NCBI RefSeq assembly: GCF_023218175.1
Contig: NZ_JALPTH010000019.1
Coordinates: forward strand, 62,001-126,000
DNA length: 64,000 nucleotides
From: Streptomyces lichenis
GTDB lineage: Bacteria > Actinomycetota > Actinomycetes > Streptomycetales > Streptomycetaceae
Direction of reading: 5' to 3'
Of this stretch, positions 1 to 9,533 are shown one piece after another; position 1 is the first letter of the stretch; each line of letters starts with the position of its first letter. Under the pieces are notes generated by a model. The model was not told the DNA's origin, did no database searches, and saw nothing but the letters and a program-made list of their open reading frames with translations. Both the position numbers and the translations under genes were made by a program.

Positions 1-227
1 AGCTGGGCCAGCACCTCGTTGGCGTGGTTCAGCAGGATCTCCCCGGCGGAGGTCAGGGTGACGCCCCGCCCGCTGCGGTTGAGCAGGGTGTGCCCGGTCT
101 CCTGTTCGAGCGCGGCGAGCTGCTGGGAGACGGCGGAGGGGGTCAGATACAGCGCGGCGGCCGCGGCGGTCACCGTACGGTGGTCCGCCACGGCCCGCAG
201 GATGCGCAGACGGCGGGGGTCGATCAC
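1..227 (-). CDS. LysR-family transcriptional regulator, N-terminal part (runs off the window)
   Basis: The first 75 codons of a LysR-type DNA-binding regulator are present; the rest lies to the left of base 1. Read from a GTG at 227, the protein begins VIDPRRLRILRAVADHRTV and continues into a winged helix-turn-helix with the recognition segment TPSAVSQQLAALEQE, followed by GRGVTLTSAGE, the usual LysR wing. An ATG at 235 is out of frame and stops after three codons, so GTG 227 is the likely start. It lies just upstream of kbl-tdh on the same strand, separated from the end of kbl by about 30 bases, so it could be read through from that operon and could control it. The effector-binding domain cannot be seen. 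Confidence 0.85.
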   Translation of the reverse strand, partial: MIDPRRLRILRAVADHRTVTAAAAALYLTPSAVSQQLAALEQETGHTLLNRSGRGVTLTSAGEILLNHANEVLAQ

Positions 228-258
228 CCCGCCATTGTCGCGCGACCGCCGAAGCCGG

Positions 259-1458
<1,200 letters not shown>

Positions 1459-1497
1459 GAGGAAGACTCCTAGGGTGAGGGCGGAAGGGATGCCGGA

Positions 1498-2535
1498 TCA
1501 GGCGCCGGCCGAGGACCAGTCCAGGATGATCTTGCCGCTGCGGGCGGTGGCGGCCTCGTCGAAGGCGGCGTCGAAGTCCTGGTAGGAGTAGCTGCCGGTG
1601 ATCACCGGGGTGAGGTCGAGACCGCCCTCCAGCAGGACCGTCATCGCGTACCAGGTCTCGAACATCTCCCGGCCGTAGATCCCCTTCACGGTGATCATGG
1701 AGGTGACGATCTTCGCCCAGTCGACCGCGAACTCCTCGGCCGGGAGCCCGAGCATCGCGATCCGGCCGCCGTGCGTCATGTTGTCGACCATCCCGCGCAT
1801 CGCCTGCGCGTTCCCGGACATCTCCAGGCCGATGTCGAAGCCCTCGCGCAGGCCCAGGGTGCGCTGGGCGTCCTCGATGGTCTGCTCGGCCACGTTGACC
1901 GCCAGGGTCGCGCCGGCCTTGCGGGCCAGTTCGAGGCGGGACTCGCTGACGTCGGTGACGACCACGTTGCGGGCGCCGGCGTGCCGGGCCACCGCCGCGG
2001 CCATCACACCGATCGGGCCCGCGCCGGTGATCAGCACGTCCTCGCCGACCAGCGGGAAGGAGAGCGCGGTGTGCACGGCGTTGCCGAACGGGTCGAAGAT
2101 CGCCGCCACATCCAGGTCCACCGGGGTGCGGTGCACCCACACATTGGACGCGGGCAGCGCCACGTACTCCGCGAAGGCCCCGTCCCGGCCGACCCCGAGG
2201 CCGACCGTGGCCCGGCAGAGGTGGCGCCGACCGGCCAGGCAGTTGCGGCACTTGCCGCACACCAGATGGCCCTCGCCGCTGACCAGGTCGCCCACCGCGA
2301 TGTCGCTGACGTCCGCGCCGACCCGCGCGACCTCGCCGACGAACTCGTGCCCGAGCACCAGCGGGGTCCTCACCGCGCCCTGGGCCCAGCCGTCCCAGGA
2401 GCGGATGTGCAGGTCGGTGCCGCAGATACCGGTGCGCAGCACCCGGATCAGCACATCGGTGGGGCCGGTCTCGGGCTCGGGGACGTCCATGAGCCAGAGC
2501 CCGGGCTCGGCCTTGTGCTTGACGAGTGCCTTCAT
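1498..2535 (-). CDS. tdh: L-threonine 3-dehydrogenase
   Basis: A zinc medium-chain dehydrogenase of 345 residues that oxidises L-threonine to 2-amino-3-ketobutyrate, the substrate of the adjacent kbl product. The start MKALVKHKAEPGLW is typical of the family and has GGAG about 10 bases upstream. Catalytic zinc ligands are visible at C38 (GICGTDLHI) and H63-E64 (GHEF). Structural zinc cysteines are C93, C96, C99 and C107 (CGKCRNC...HLC). The NAD-binding loop is TGAGPIGVMAA. An upstream in-frame extension is open but has arginine/proline-rich composition and no homology to the family, so the ATG at 2535 is preferred. Confidence 0.96.
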   Translation of the reverse strand: MKALVKHKAEPGLWLMDVPEPETGPTDVLIRVLRTGICGTDLHIRSWDGWAQGAVRTPLVLGHEFVGEVARVGADVSDIAVGDLVSGEGHLVCGKCRNCLAGRRHLCRATVGLGVGRDGAFAEYVALPASNVWVHRTPVDLDVAAIFDPFGNAVHTALSFPLVGEDVLITGAGPIGVMAAAVARHAGARNVVVTDVSESRLELARKAGATLAVNVAEQTIEDAQRTLGLREGFDIGLEMSGNAQAMRGMVDNMTHGGRIAMLGLPAEEFAVDWAKIVTSMITVKGIYGREMFETWYAMTVLLEGGLDLTPVITGSYSYQDFDAAFDEAATARSGKIILDWSSAGA

Positions 2536-2711
2536 CGGTTGCGGCTCCAGGCTGCGGTGGGGAGTGGGGGAGGAGGGGAGCGGGGGACGGGGGAGACGGG
2601 AGAGATCGCGGACGGGGACCAATCTGCCCAGCCCGGCCGCCCGCGTCCATCGAGGTTTTCTTAAGCGGGCCGACAGGGCAGCTTCACGCGCCGCGCCTCT
2701 ACCGTCGGGGT

Positions 2712-3326
2712 ATGACGAGGGAAGTCTGGTACGCGGCGTACGGCTCCAACCTCCATGTGGACCGTCTGGCCTACTACCTGCTCGGCGGCCGCCCGCCGGA
2801 GGCCACCCGCGAGTACCCGGGCAGCCGGGAGCCGCGGATGCCCTCGGCCTCGGTGCCGGTGGAGCTGGCCGGAGCGGTGTACTTCGCCACCGAGTCACCC
2901 GTGTGGACGGGCGGACGGGCGTTCTACGATCCGGAGGCGCCCGGCCGGGTGCTGGCCCGCGCCCATCTGCTGACCGCGGTGCAGTTCTCCGATCTGGCCG
3001 CCCAGGAGATGTACCGCGAGCCGGGCGCCGACCTGGACCTGGGGCCGGTGCTGCGGGACGGGCGGGCGGCCTGCGGGGAGGGCCGCTACGAGACGCTGGT
3101 CCACCCCGGGATGCTGGACGGCCGCCCGCTGCTGACCTTCACCGCGCCCTGGCGGATGGACGAGGTGGAGCATACCGTCCCCTCGGCCGGCTATCTGCGC
3201 CATCTGGCCGCCGGGCTGCTGGCCACCGGGGCCTGGGACGAGGACGCGGTCACCGCCTATCTCGCGGCCCGGCCCGGCGCGGCCGGGCACTGGACGGCGG
3301 AGCGGATCGCCGCCCTGCTGGAGTGA
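2712..3326 (+). CDS. Gamma-glutamylcyclotransferase-like (YGSN-fold) protein
   Basis: A 204-residue protein beginning MTREVWYAAYGSNLHVDRL. The YGSN motif at residues 10-13 is the substrate loop of the gamma-glutamylcyclotransferase/AIG2-like fold. The conserved scaffold is present (PGSREPRMPSA, GRAFYDPEAPGRVLARAHLLT, YETLVHPGMLDG), but I do not recognise a specific substrate. Similar streptomycete proteins are often loosely called histone deacetylase, which this sequence does not support. The ATG at 2712 lies only six bases after a TACCGT box (2700-2705), which suggests a leaderless transcript. The gene is divergent from tdh and convergent with the next gene. Confidence 0.7.
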   Translation: MTREVWYAAYGSNLHVDRLAYYLLGGRPPEATREYPGSREPRMPSASVPVELAGAVYFATESPVWTGGRAFYDPEAPGRVLARAHLLTAVQFSDLAAQEMYREPGADLDLGPVLRDGRAACGEGRYETLVHPGMLDGRPLLTFTAPWRMDEVEHTVPSAGYLRHLAAGLLATGAWDEDAVTAYLAARPGAAGHWTAERIAALLE

Positions 3327-3403
3327 GCCCCGGGCTTCGGGGGATGACCTGCGGGGTCATCGACGGGGCCGGGGCGCCCCGGGCATCGTGGGGTGCGCCG
3401 GGA

Positions 3404-3427
3404 CCCGGTCGCCGCACTGCGACCGGG
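3404..3427. terminator. Hairpin between convergent genes
   Basis: A perfect 9-bp inverted repeat (CCCGGTCGC with its complement, loop of 6) lies in the 121-base space between the YGSN-fold gene and the XRE regulator, which face each other. A smaller 7-bp repeat (GATGACC/GGTCATC, 3343-3361) precedes it. No T-run follows, as is common for terminators in Streptomyces. It could serve both directions. Confidence 0.5.
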
Positions 3428-3447
3428 CTCCGGTGTCCCGCCCGCGG

Positions 3448-4260
3448 TCAGCGGGAGCGGAGGTAGGCGACCGTCTCCGGGTCGGCCGGCAGCAGCGTCT
3501 CGATGGCCAGCTCCGCGACGGTCACGTCCAGCGGGGTGTTGAAGGTGGCGATGGACGACACGAACGACAGCACCCGGCCGTCCTGCTCCAGCCGCATCGG
3601 CAGTGCGAAGGCCCGGTAGGGGGCGGGGTCGTCCGGGTCGTCGGTGTCGTCCGGGCCGGCCGGGGCCGGATAGGCCGCCACCTCCTCGTACAGCTCGCGC
3701 AGCGGCCGGGCGCGGGCCGGGGCGGTGGTCTCGGCGGCCCGCCGCAGCTGCCCCAGCAGATGCGCCCGCCACTGGCGCAGGTTGCGGATCCGCGGGGCGA
3801 GGCCCTCCGGGTGCAGGGTGAGCCGCATCGCGTTCAGCGGCGCGGCGAGCAGCCGCTCGGCCACCCCGCCCAGCAGCGCCGTCACCCCCTGGTTGGCCGC
3901 GACCACGTCGTACCGGCCGTCCACCACCAGGGCCGGGTAGGGGTCGTAGCCGGACAGCAGCTGCTCCAGGCCCTCCCGCAGCGCGCCCATGGCCGGGTCG
4001 TCGAGCGGGGTCTCGCTGTACCGGGGCGCGTAACCGGCGGCCAGCAGCAGCGCGTTGCGCTCCCGCATCGGTACGTCCAGATGCTCGGCGAGCCGCAGCA
4101 CCATCTCCTCGCTGGGGCGGGAGCGGCCGGTCTCCACGAACGAGATGTGCCGGGCCGACGAGTCGGCGCGCAGGGCCAGTTCGAGCTGGCTGACCCGGCG
4201 CCGCTCCCGCCAGCCCCGCAGCAGGGGCCCTACTCCGCCGACCGGTGCGACAGTTGTCAT
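3448..4260 (-). CDS. XRE-family regulator with MmyB-type ligand domain
   Basis: A 270-residue cytoplasmic regulator. Residues 10-70 form an XRE helix-turn-helix (LLRGWRERRRVSQLELALRA, then ISFVETGRSRPSEEMVLRLAEHL). Residues 95-265 match the MmyB-like/PAS-type ligand-binding half seen in many actinobacterial regulators (YPALVVDGRYDVVAANQGV, ALPMRLEQDGRVLSFVSSIATFNTPLDVTVAELAIETLLPAD). The last motif, TPLDVTVAEL, is diagnostic of the subfamily. The start is ATG 4260. The gene is divergent from pterin carbinolamine dehydratase (168 bases between them), a usual arrangement for a regulator of its neighbour, but no operator is obvious and the ligand is unknown. Confidence 0.88.
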   Translation of the reverse strand: MTTVAPVGGVGPLLRGWRERRRVSQLELALRADSSARHISFVETGRSRPSEEMVLRLAEHLDVPMRERNALLLAAGYAPRYSETPLDDPAMGALREGLEQLLSGYDPYPALVVDGRYDVVAANQGVTALLGGVAERLLAAPLNAMRLTLHPEGLAPRIRNLRQWRAHLLGQLRRAAETTAPARARPLRELYEEVAAYPAPAGPDDTDDPDDPAPYRAFALPMRLEQDGRVLSFVSSIATFNTPLDVTVAELAIETLLPADPETVAYLRSR

Positions 4261-4428
4261 GGGGCTGACGGTAGCCCAGGGGGCGGCCCGGGTGGTCGCG
4301 TCCCGGCCGGGCGGCGGCCCGGGTGGCCGACCGGCCGTGGGGATCCGGCCAGGGGTTACCCCGGCGGCGGTCCGGGGGACCGTATCGTCACGGCCGTACC
4401 GTCCGCCCCGACCCGAGGGAGCACTCCG

Positions 4429-4734
4429 ATGCCCACTGAGCCGCTGTCGCAGAAGGAGATCGAGGACCGGCTGCGCGAACTGCCCGGCTGGTCCCAGGAG
4501 GGCGACCGGATCGCCCGCACCTACCGCCTTGAGGACCATGTGGCGGCGGCCGCGCTGGTCATGCATGTGGCCAGCATCCAGCAGCAGCTGAACCACCACT
4601 CGGAGCTGACCCTCGGCTACGACACCGTCGACCTCACCGTGCACACCCATGACGCCGGCGGCGCGGTCACCGCGCGCGACTTCGACCTGGCGGCCCGGGT
4701 GGAGGCGGTGGCCCCGGCGCACGGGGCCCGCTGA
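4429..4734 (+). CDS. 4a-hydroxytetrahydrobiopterin dehydratase (PCD/DCoH)
   Basis: A small cytosolic enzyme of 101 residues that dehydrates the 4a-carbinolamine form of tetrahydrobiopterin and so regenerates the cofactor of aromatic amino acid hydroxylases. The whole fold is present: LRELPGWSQEGDRIARTYRL, the catalytic histidine segment MHVASIQQQLNHHSELTLGY, and VDLTVHTHDAGGAVTARDFDLA. In the family the HH pair in LNHHSEL supplies catalytic histidines. A GAGGGAG ribosome site lies 8 bases before the ATG. No phenylalanine hydroxylase is next to it, so its partner is elsewhere. Confidence 0.95.
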   Translation: MPTEPLSQKEIEDRLRELPGWSQEGDRIARTYRLEDHVAAAALVMHVASIQQQLNHHSELTLGYDTVDLTVHTHDAGGAVTARDFDLAARVEAVAPAHGAR

Positions 4735-4808
4735 GCGGCGGCCGGCCCTTTTTGCCGTAACGGCAACGGCGTTCGCCGAAACGGCGTCCCGGCGCGCACG
4801 CTGGGACC

Positions 4809-5738
4809 ATGACTTCCCACCACGCGGAACACCACGCGGAACGCCCCGCGGATCACCGAGACCCCGGCCACCCCCACGCCCACGGACACGCCGACCACGA
4901 CACCGAGCTGGACTGGTCGGCGCTGCTGCCCCTGCTGGAGCAGAGCGCCGAGCTCCAGGCCCCCCTGTACCGCGAGGCCGGGCAGTGGCTGGCCGGCCTC
5001 CTTCCGGCGGGTACGGTCCGCCGGGTCCTCGATGTCGGCAGCGGGCCGGGCGTGCTGTCCTGCCTGCTGGCCGAGGTCTTCCCGTACGCCGAGGTGGTCG
5101 CCGTGGACGGCACCCCGGAGCTGCTGGCGGCGGCCGAGCGGCGCGCGACCGCGCAGGGCGCCCGGGTCACCACCCTGCACGCCGACCTGCCGGGCGAGCT
5201 GCCCGCGCTGGGCGAGGCCGATCTGCTCTGGGCGGCCAACTCCCTGCACCACCTGGGCGACCAGCGGGCCGCGCTCGCCGGGTTCGCCGAGCGGCTGCGG
5301 CCGGGCGGGCTGCTGGCGATCGTGGAGGGCGGGCTGCCGCAGCGCTTCCTGCCGCGCAACCCCGGGATCGGCCGCCCCGGTCTGGAGCAGCGGATCGAGG
5401 CGGTGCACGCCGAGTGGTTCGCCCGGATGCGGGCCGACCTGCCGGACGCCAAGGACGAGGTGGACGACTGGCGGGCCCTGCTGGCGGACACCGGGCTGGT
5501 GCCCAGCGGCAGCCGGACCTTCCTGCACGACTCCCCGGCGCCGGTGACCGACGCGGTGCGGCACCAGGCCGTCACCCAGTTCACCCGCTACCGGGAGGCG
5601 TTCGGCGAGGCGCTCGCCGCCGACGACCTGGTGGCACTGGACCGGCTGCTGGACCCGGCCGAGCCGCTGGGACTGCACCGGCGCACCGACCTGTACTGGC
5701 TGGCCGCGCACACCGTGCACACCGCCCGCAAGGGCTGA
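4809..5738 (+). CDS. Class I SAM-dependent methyltransferase
   Basis: A 309-residue Rossmann methyltransferase of unknown substrate. The N-terminal 30 residues are unusually rich in histidine and acidic residues (HHAEHHAE, HPHAHGHADHD), possibly metal-binding. The SAM loop (motif I) is VLDVGSGPGVLSCLLAEVFP at about residues 75-94. The acidic motif II follows (VVAVDGTPELL), then ADLLWAANSLHHLGD as the post-I/motif IV region. The C-terminal third is helical and less conserved. The segment just upstream (4751-4795) has several AACGGC/GCCG repeats that could be an operator. An -10-like box 8 bases before the ATG suggests leaderless translation. Confidence 0.85.
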   Translation: MTSHHAEHHAERPADHRDPGHPHAHGHADHDTELDWSALLPLLEQSAELQAPLYREAGQWLAGLLPAGTVRRVLDVGSGPGVLSCLLAEVFPYAEVVAVDGTPELLAAAERRATAQGARVTTLHADLPGELPALGEADLLWAANSLHHLGDQRAALAGFAERLRPGGLLAIVEGGLPQRFLPRNPGIGRPGLEQRIEAVHAEWFARMRADLPDAKDEVDDWRALLADTGLVPSGSRTFLHDSPAPVTDAVRHQAVTQFTRYREAFGEALAADDLVALDRLLDPAEPLGLHRRTDLYWLAAHTVHTARKG

Positions 5739-5839
5739 CGGGCCGTCGGCCGCGCCGATACCGGGCATGGCGGCGCCGATCGGGGTCATCAGAGTGCTGA
5801 CGGCGAACTGCCGGGACCGGTACGGCGAGAGGAACACGC

Positions 5840-6271
5840 GTGAGCGGAAAGAAGGACCGGAGCACCCAGGGCGACGCGGCCGCGGCGCCGGAGGTGGACG
5901 CCCAGCTGGAGGTGCTGCTGCGGATGGCCGAGGTCGCCGAGGACGGCCGGCTGGGGATCACCCTGTCCACCTCCGGCGGGGTGATCGCCGGTTCGCTGGT
6001 CGGCTCGGCCGCCTGGGCGCGCCGCTGGGAGCAGGTGGTCGCCCAGAACGCGGGGCCGGAGCAGCGCTCGGAGGACCTGGCACTGCTGCCCCGTACGGTC
6101 CAGGAGGCGCTGGGCGACGGCGAGGGGGCCGGCAAGGACGGGCTGCATCCCTTCCTGCACCTGGTGGACGTGGTCTTCCTGTCCGTGCACGGCACGGTGA
6201 GCGCGCCGCTGTGGCGGGGCCGCACGGCGGACGTCTCCGGCTGGGCGCTCGGCGGGCCCACCAACGGCTGA
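5840..6271 (+). CDS. GvpU-like gas vesicle accessory protein (orphan)
   Basis: A 143-residue protein starting at GTG 5840 after a GAGAGGA ribosome site. The middle is a beta-rich domain: GITLSTSGGVIAGSLVGSAA at 52-71, FLHLVDVVFLSVHGT near 104-118, and LWRGRTADVSGWALG at the end. The pattern (glycine-rich strand with a surface-charge step, then FLHL, then WRGR-V-GW) fits my memory of the GvpU accessory family. No other gas vesicle gene lies in the window, so a role in gas vesicles is not supported by context. The residue pattern was judged by eye. Confidence 0.55.
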   Translation: MSGKKDRSTQGDAAAAPEVDAQLEVLLRMAEVAEDGRLGITLSTSGGVIAGSLVGSAAWARRWEQVVAQNAGPEQRSEDLALLPRTVQEALGDGEGAGKDGLHPFLHLVDVVFLSVHGTVSAPLWRGRTADVSGWALGGPTNG

Positions 6272-6344
6272 GCCGGGTCCGTGTCCGGGGCGGCGCCCCG
6301 TTCTCGTAGGGCTGGTGTACGGGGACGGGGCGCCGTCGCCGTAC

Positions 6345-6698
6345 TCAGGAGCTCAGGGCCGCCACCGCCTCGTCCACGGTGGGGCGGAAGGAGAAGATCT
6401 GGTCCAGGCCGACGATGCGGAACACCCGCAGCAGATCGGCGCTCAGCCCGGCCAGCACCAGCGGCGTCCCGGCGGCCTGGGCCCGGTGGTAGCCGGTGAC
6501 CAGCACGGTGATGCCGGTGGAGTCGCAGTAGCCCAGCCGGGTCAGGTCCAGCACCGTGCCGGCGGGCGGGTACGGGGCGGCCTCCACCGCGGCGCGCAGC
6601 TGCGGCGCGGTGTGGTGGTCGAGCTCTCCGTCCACGGTCAGCACCGTGGCGCCGGAGGGGTGGGTGCGGGAGGTGACGGTAAGGGTGCGTTCGGTCAC
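6345..6698 (-). CDS. STAS-domain anti-sigma factor antagonist
   Basis: A 117-residue STAS protein of the SpoIIAA/RsbV class. The family switch motif LGYCDSTGITVLV contains the serine (about S60) that an anti-sigma kinase would phosphorylate and a SpoIIE-type phosphatase would free. The sequence VDGELDHHTAPQLRAAVE near 22-39 is the first beta-alpha unit of the fold. It starts at GTG 6698, overlapping the stop codon of the upstream phosphatase gene by four bases, so the two are translationally coupled and very likely act on each other. Confidence 0.93.
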   Translation of the reverse strand: MTERTLTVTSRTHPSGATVLTVDGELDHHTAPQLRAAVEAAPYPPAGTVLDLTRLGYCDSTGITVLVTGYHRAQAAGTPLVLAGLSADLLRVFRIVGLDQIFSFRPTVDEAVAALSS

Positions 6699-8068
6699 CG
6701 GTTCTCCTGTGCGGATGGGGCCGTGGGGCGGGGCGGATCGGCCAGGGCTGGGTGGACGGGGGCGGTGGGCGGGACCCCGGCCGGGCGGGCGGGGACGGAG
6801 AGGGCGAGCAGGGCGGTGTCGTCGCTGACGCCGTCGCCGAGGTCGCCGAGGAGCTTGTCGACCGCGGCCAGCAGCGCCTCGGCCCCGTGCGGGGCGAGGT
6901 CGGCGAGGCGGTCGGCGAGGCCGTCCTCGCCCAGCATCCCCCCGTCGTCGGTCCGCGCCTCGGTGAGGCCGTCGGTGTACAGCAGCAGGGCGTCGCCCGG
7001 GTCCAGCCGGACGGTGTTGCGGGCGAAGTGCGGTGCGGGCAGCAGTCCGATCAGCTGCCCGCCGGGGGTGGGTACGGGCCGGGAGGTGCCGTCCGCGCGC
7101 AGCACCAGGGCCGGGGGGTGGCCGCCGGCGGCCAGCACCACCTCGAACGAGCCGTCCGGCGCGGACTCCAGCACCCCGAACACGGCCGTGCAGTAGCGCG
7201 GGTCGCCGTCCTGGTACTCGGCCTTGAGGACCGCGTCCAGGGTGGCCAGCGCCGCGCCGGGGTCCGGGTCGTGGATGGCGGCGGCGCGCAGGGTGTAGCG
7301 GGTCAGCGAGGTGAGGGCGGCGGCGTCCGCGCCCTTGCCGCAGACATCGCCCAGGAAGAACGCCCAGCGGCCGTCGGCCAGCGGGAACAGGTCGTAGAAG
7401 TCGCCGCCCACCTCGTCCGGGGAGGCGGTGTGGTAGGCGGCGGCCGTGCTCAGCCCGGGTACGGCCGGCAGGGCCGGGGGCAGCAGGGTGCGCTGGAGGG
7501 TGCGGGCCAGCCGCTCGGCGCCGGTGCGCATCCGCCGCTCGGCGGCCAGGGTCCGGGCCGCCGCCAGCCGGCCTTCCAGCTCCTCGGCGACCAGCGCGGC
7601 CAGCTCACCGAGGGCCGCCAGCCGGTCCGCGTCCGCCTCGCGCGGCCGGGTGTCCCAGACGTCCACGGTGCCCAGCCGGTCCCCGCCGGGCGTGGTGATC
7701 GGCGCGGCGGCGTAGAACCGCACCCCCGGCGCGCCCTGGACCAGCGGATGCGCGGCGGTACGGGGGTCGCGAAGGGTGTCGGGCACCACGTACGGCCCGT
7801 CCCGCTCGATCGCCGAGGCGGCGAGCCCCGGCTCGCGGCCGAGTTCGCGGGCGCCGGTCGGCCCGTACGCGGCCTTGAGGCGGATCCGGTCGGCGCCCAC
7901 CACGGAGACGGTCGCCATGGGGGCGCCGAAGAGCCGCGCGGCCAGGGCGGCGACGCGGTCGAGGGCACCGTCGGGAGCGTCGTCCAGGAGCCCGTACCGG
8001 TGCACCGCGTCCAGCCGGCGCCGCTCGCCGGCCGTACGGGACGGGGCCGCCTCCGGCGTCCCGAGCAT
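6695..8068 (-). CDS. GAF-domain PP2C (SpoIIE-type) serine phosphatase
   Basis: A 457-residue protein. Residues about 25-160 form a GAF sensor (MATVSVVGADRIRLKAAYGP, RFYAAAPITTPGGDRLGTVDVWD). A helical linker follows. Residues 210-445 are the SpoIIE-type PP2C phosphatase with the metal-binding GGDFYD, GDVCGKG and the terminal DGLTEAR and DDTALL motifs. It should dephosphorylate the STAS protein encoded immediately downstream and so release a sigma factor. The ATG at 8068 is chosen over an upstream in-frame ATG because GGGAGGAA sits 7 bases before it. No anti-sigma kinase is encoded here, so that partner must be elsewhere. Confidence 0.92.
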   Translation of the reverse strand: MLGTPEAAPSRTAGERRRLDAVHRYGLLDDAPDGALDRVAALAARLFGAPMATVSVVGADRIRLKAAYGPTGARELGREPGLAASAIERDGPYVVPDTLRDPRTAAHPLVQGAPGVRFYAAAPITTPGGDRLGTVDVWDTRPREADADRLAALGELAALVAEELEGRLAAARTLAAERRMRTGAERLARTLQRTLLPPALPAVPGLSTAAAYHTASPDEVGGDFYDLFPLADGRWAFFLGDVCGKGADAAALTSLTRYTLRAAAIHDPDPGAALATLDAVLKAEYQDGDPRYCTAVFGVLESAPDGSFEVVLAAGGHPPALVLRADGTSRPVPTPGGQLIGLLPAPHFARNTVRLDPGDALLLYTDGLTEARTDDGGMLGEDGLADRLADLAPHGAEALLAAVDKLLGDLGDGVSDDTALLALSVPARPAGVPPTAPVHPALADPPRPTAPSAQENR

Positions 8069-8495
8069 CCGGTTCCTCCCTTGTGCCGTCCCGGGTGTCC
8101 GCACCGCGCGCCGGCACACGGCGGCGGGGCGAGCTGGTTCCCGGTTCCGCCTGCCCGGGCGGAGGGGTGACGATGCCTGTGCGATGCCGCGACCGGCGCC
8201 GGACTCGTCCCACGGGTCCCACGCGCCGCCCTCGCGGCGGTCGACCCGGGTGACGGGCCGGGCCTGGTGAACCTCCTGGCCGGCCGATGGCCCGGACCGG
8301 CGGTGGTGCGGTGATCGTACCGGACGGGGGGCGCGGCGACGGCCGGTGGAAGGGCGCGTCGGGGCCCCGGGGCCCGCCCGGACGTGCGCGAACGCGCGCG
8401 AAGGCGCGGCCGCCGGGTGCGGCCGCGCCTTCGCGGGGTGCCGCCCTGACCGGGCGGCGGGGCTTCCTGCGGACGCCCGGGAGCGCCGGAGGGCT
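8069..8495. other. Intergenic region, no gene seen
   Basis: These 427 bases lie between the phosphatase start and the aldo/keto reductase stop. I see no coding sequence with a ribosome site and plausible composition. The promoter of the phosphatase-STAS pair should be in the part nearest 8069-8280. The far part contains the strong hairpin at 8397-8435. Confidence 0.5.
8397..8435 (-). terminator. Strong hairpin downstream of the aldo/keto reductase
   Basis: A perfect 17-bp inverted repeat (arms 8397-8413 and 8419-8435, loop CGGGT). It lies 61 bases beyond the stop codon of the aldo/keto reductase on the minus strand. No T-run is present. It is among the longest perfect stems in the window and is best read as that gene's terminator. 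Confidence 0.75.
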
Positions 8496-9332
8496 TCAGG
8501 AGTCGAGGTCGAAGGTGGCCGGGTCGGGCCCGAGCCGCTTGCCCTCGTCCAGGGCGGCGAGGCCGGCCAGGTCGTCCTGGTCCAGCTCGAAGCCGAAGAC
8601 GTCGATGTTCTCCCGGATCCGGGAGGGCGTCACGGACTTGGGGATGACCACGTTGCCCAGCTGGAGGTGCCAGCGGAGCACCACCTGCGCCGGGGTGCGG
8701 TCGTGCTTCTGGGCGATGGCCCGCACCGCCGGGACGTCCAGCAGCCCCTTGCCCTGGCCCAGCGGGGACCAGGCCTCGGTGGCGATGCCGTGCCGCGCGT
8801 GGAAGGCGCGGGACTCGGCCTGCTGGAGCTGGGGGTGCAGCTCGATCTGGTTGACCGCGGGCACCACGGAGGTCTCCTGGATCAGCCGGTCCAGGTGCTC
8901 CGGGAGGAAGTTGGAGACGCCGATGGCCTTGGCCCGGCCCTCGGAGAGGACCTTCTCGAAGGCCTTGTAGGTGTCGACATAGGCGTCCTTGGCCGGCAGC
9001 GGCCAGTGGATGAGGTAGAGGTCGACGTAGTCGAGGCCCAGCCGGTCCAGGGAGGAGTCGAAGGCGCGCAGGGCGGAGTCGTAGCCCTGTTCGCTGTTCC
9101 ACAGCTTGGTGGTGACGAACAGCTCCTCGCGGGGCAGCCCGGCGGCCCGGATCGCCTCGCCGGTGCCCTTCTCGTTCTCGTAGGCCGCTGCGGTGTCGAT
9201 GCTGCGGTAGCCGGCCTCCAGGGCCGTGCCCACCGCCTTCGTCGCCTCGTCGTCGGACACCTGCCAGACGCCGAAGCCGAGCTGCGGCATGCTGACGCCG
9301 TTGTTGAGCGTGATGGAGGGGACCTTGCTCAC
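8496..9332 (-). CDS. Aldo/keto reductase
   Basis: A 278-residue NADPH-dependent TIM-barrel oxidoreductase close to the 2,5-diketo-D-gluconate reductase-like group of actinobacteria. The catalytic tetrad is intact: D46 and Y51 in SIDTAAAYENE, K76 in TTKLWN and H109 in YLIHWP. The C-terminal NADPH motif is IPKSVTPSRIRENIDVFGFEL. The length is standard. It is flanked by non-coding stretches on both sides and seems to be transcribed alone. The physiological carbonyl substrate cannot be read from the sequence. Confidence 0.95.
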   Translation of the reverse strand: MSKVPSITLNNGVSMPQLGFGVWQVSDDEATKAVGTALEAGYRSIDTAAAYENEKGTGEAIRAAGLPREELFVTTKLWNSEQGYDSALRAFDSSLDRLGLDYVDLYLIHWPLPAKDAYVDTYKAFEKVLSEGRAKAIGVSNFLPEHLDRLIQETSVVPAVNQIELHPQLQQAESRAFHARHGIATEAWSPLGQGKGLLDVPAVRAIAQKHDRTPAQVVLRWHLQLGNVVIPKSVTPSRIRENIDVFGFELDQDDLAGLAALDEGKRLGPDPATFDLDS

Positions 9333-9533
9333 GAGCGGTCGATCCTTACGTCGTCGTTGCTGGTGAATCGGTACGCCGGTGCGCGGGGCGGGCCGGTGCG
9401 ACCCGGTACCGCAATGGTGCGGTGTACCGGTATGCCCCTATCCCGTTGCGCCGGTCGTACGCCCGATGTCAACAACCACATCCTGGATCATGTTCCCGCG
9501 GCGTGCGCGGCGAGCCGGACCGACCGGGGGCCG

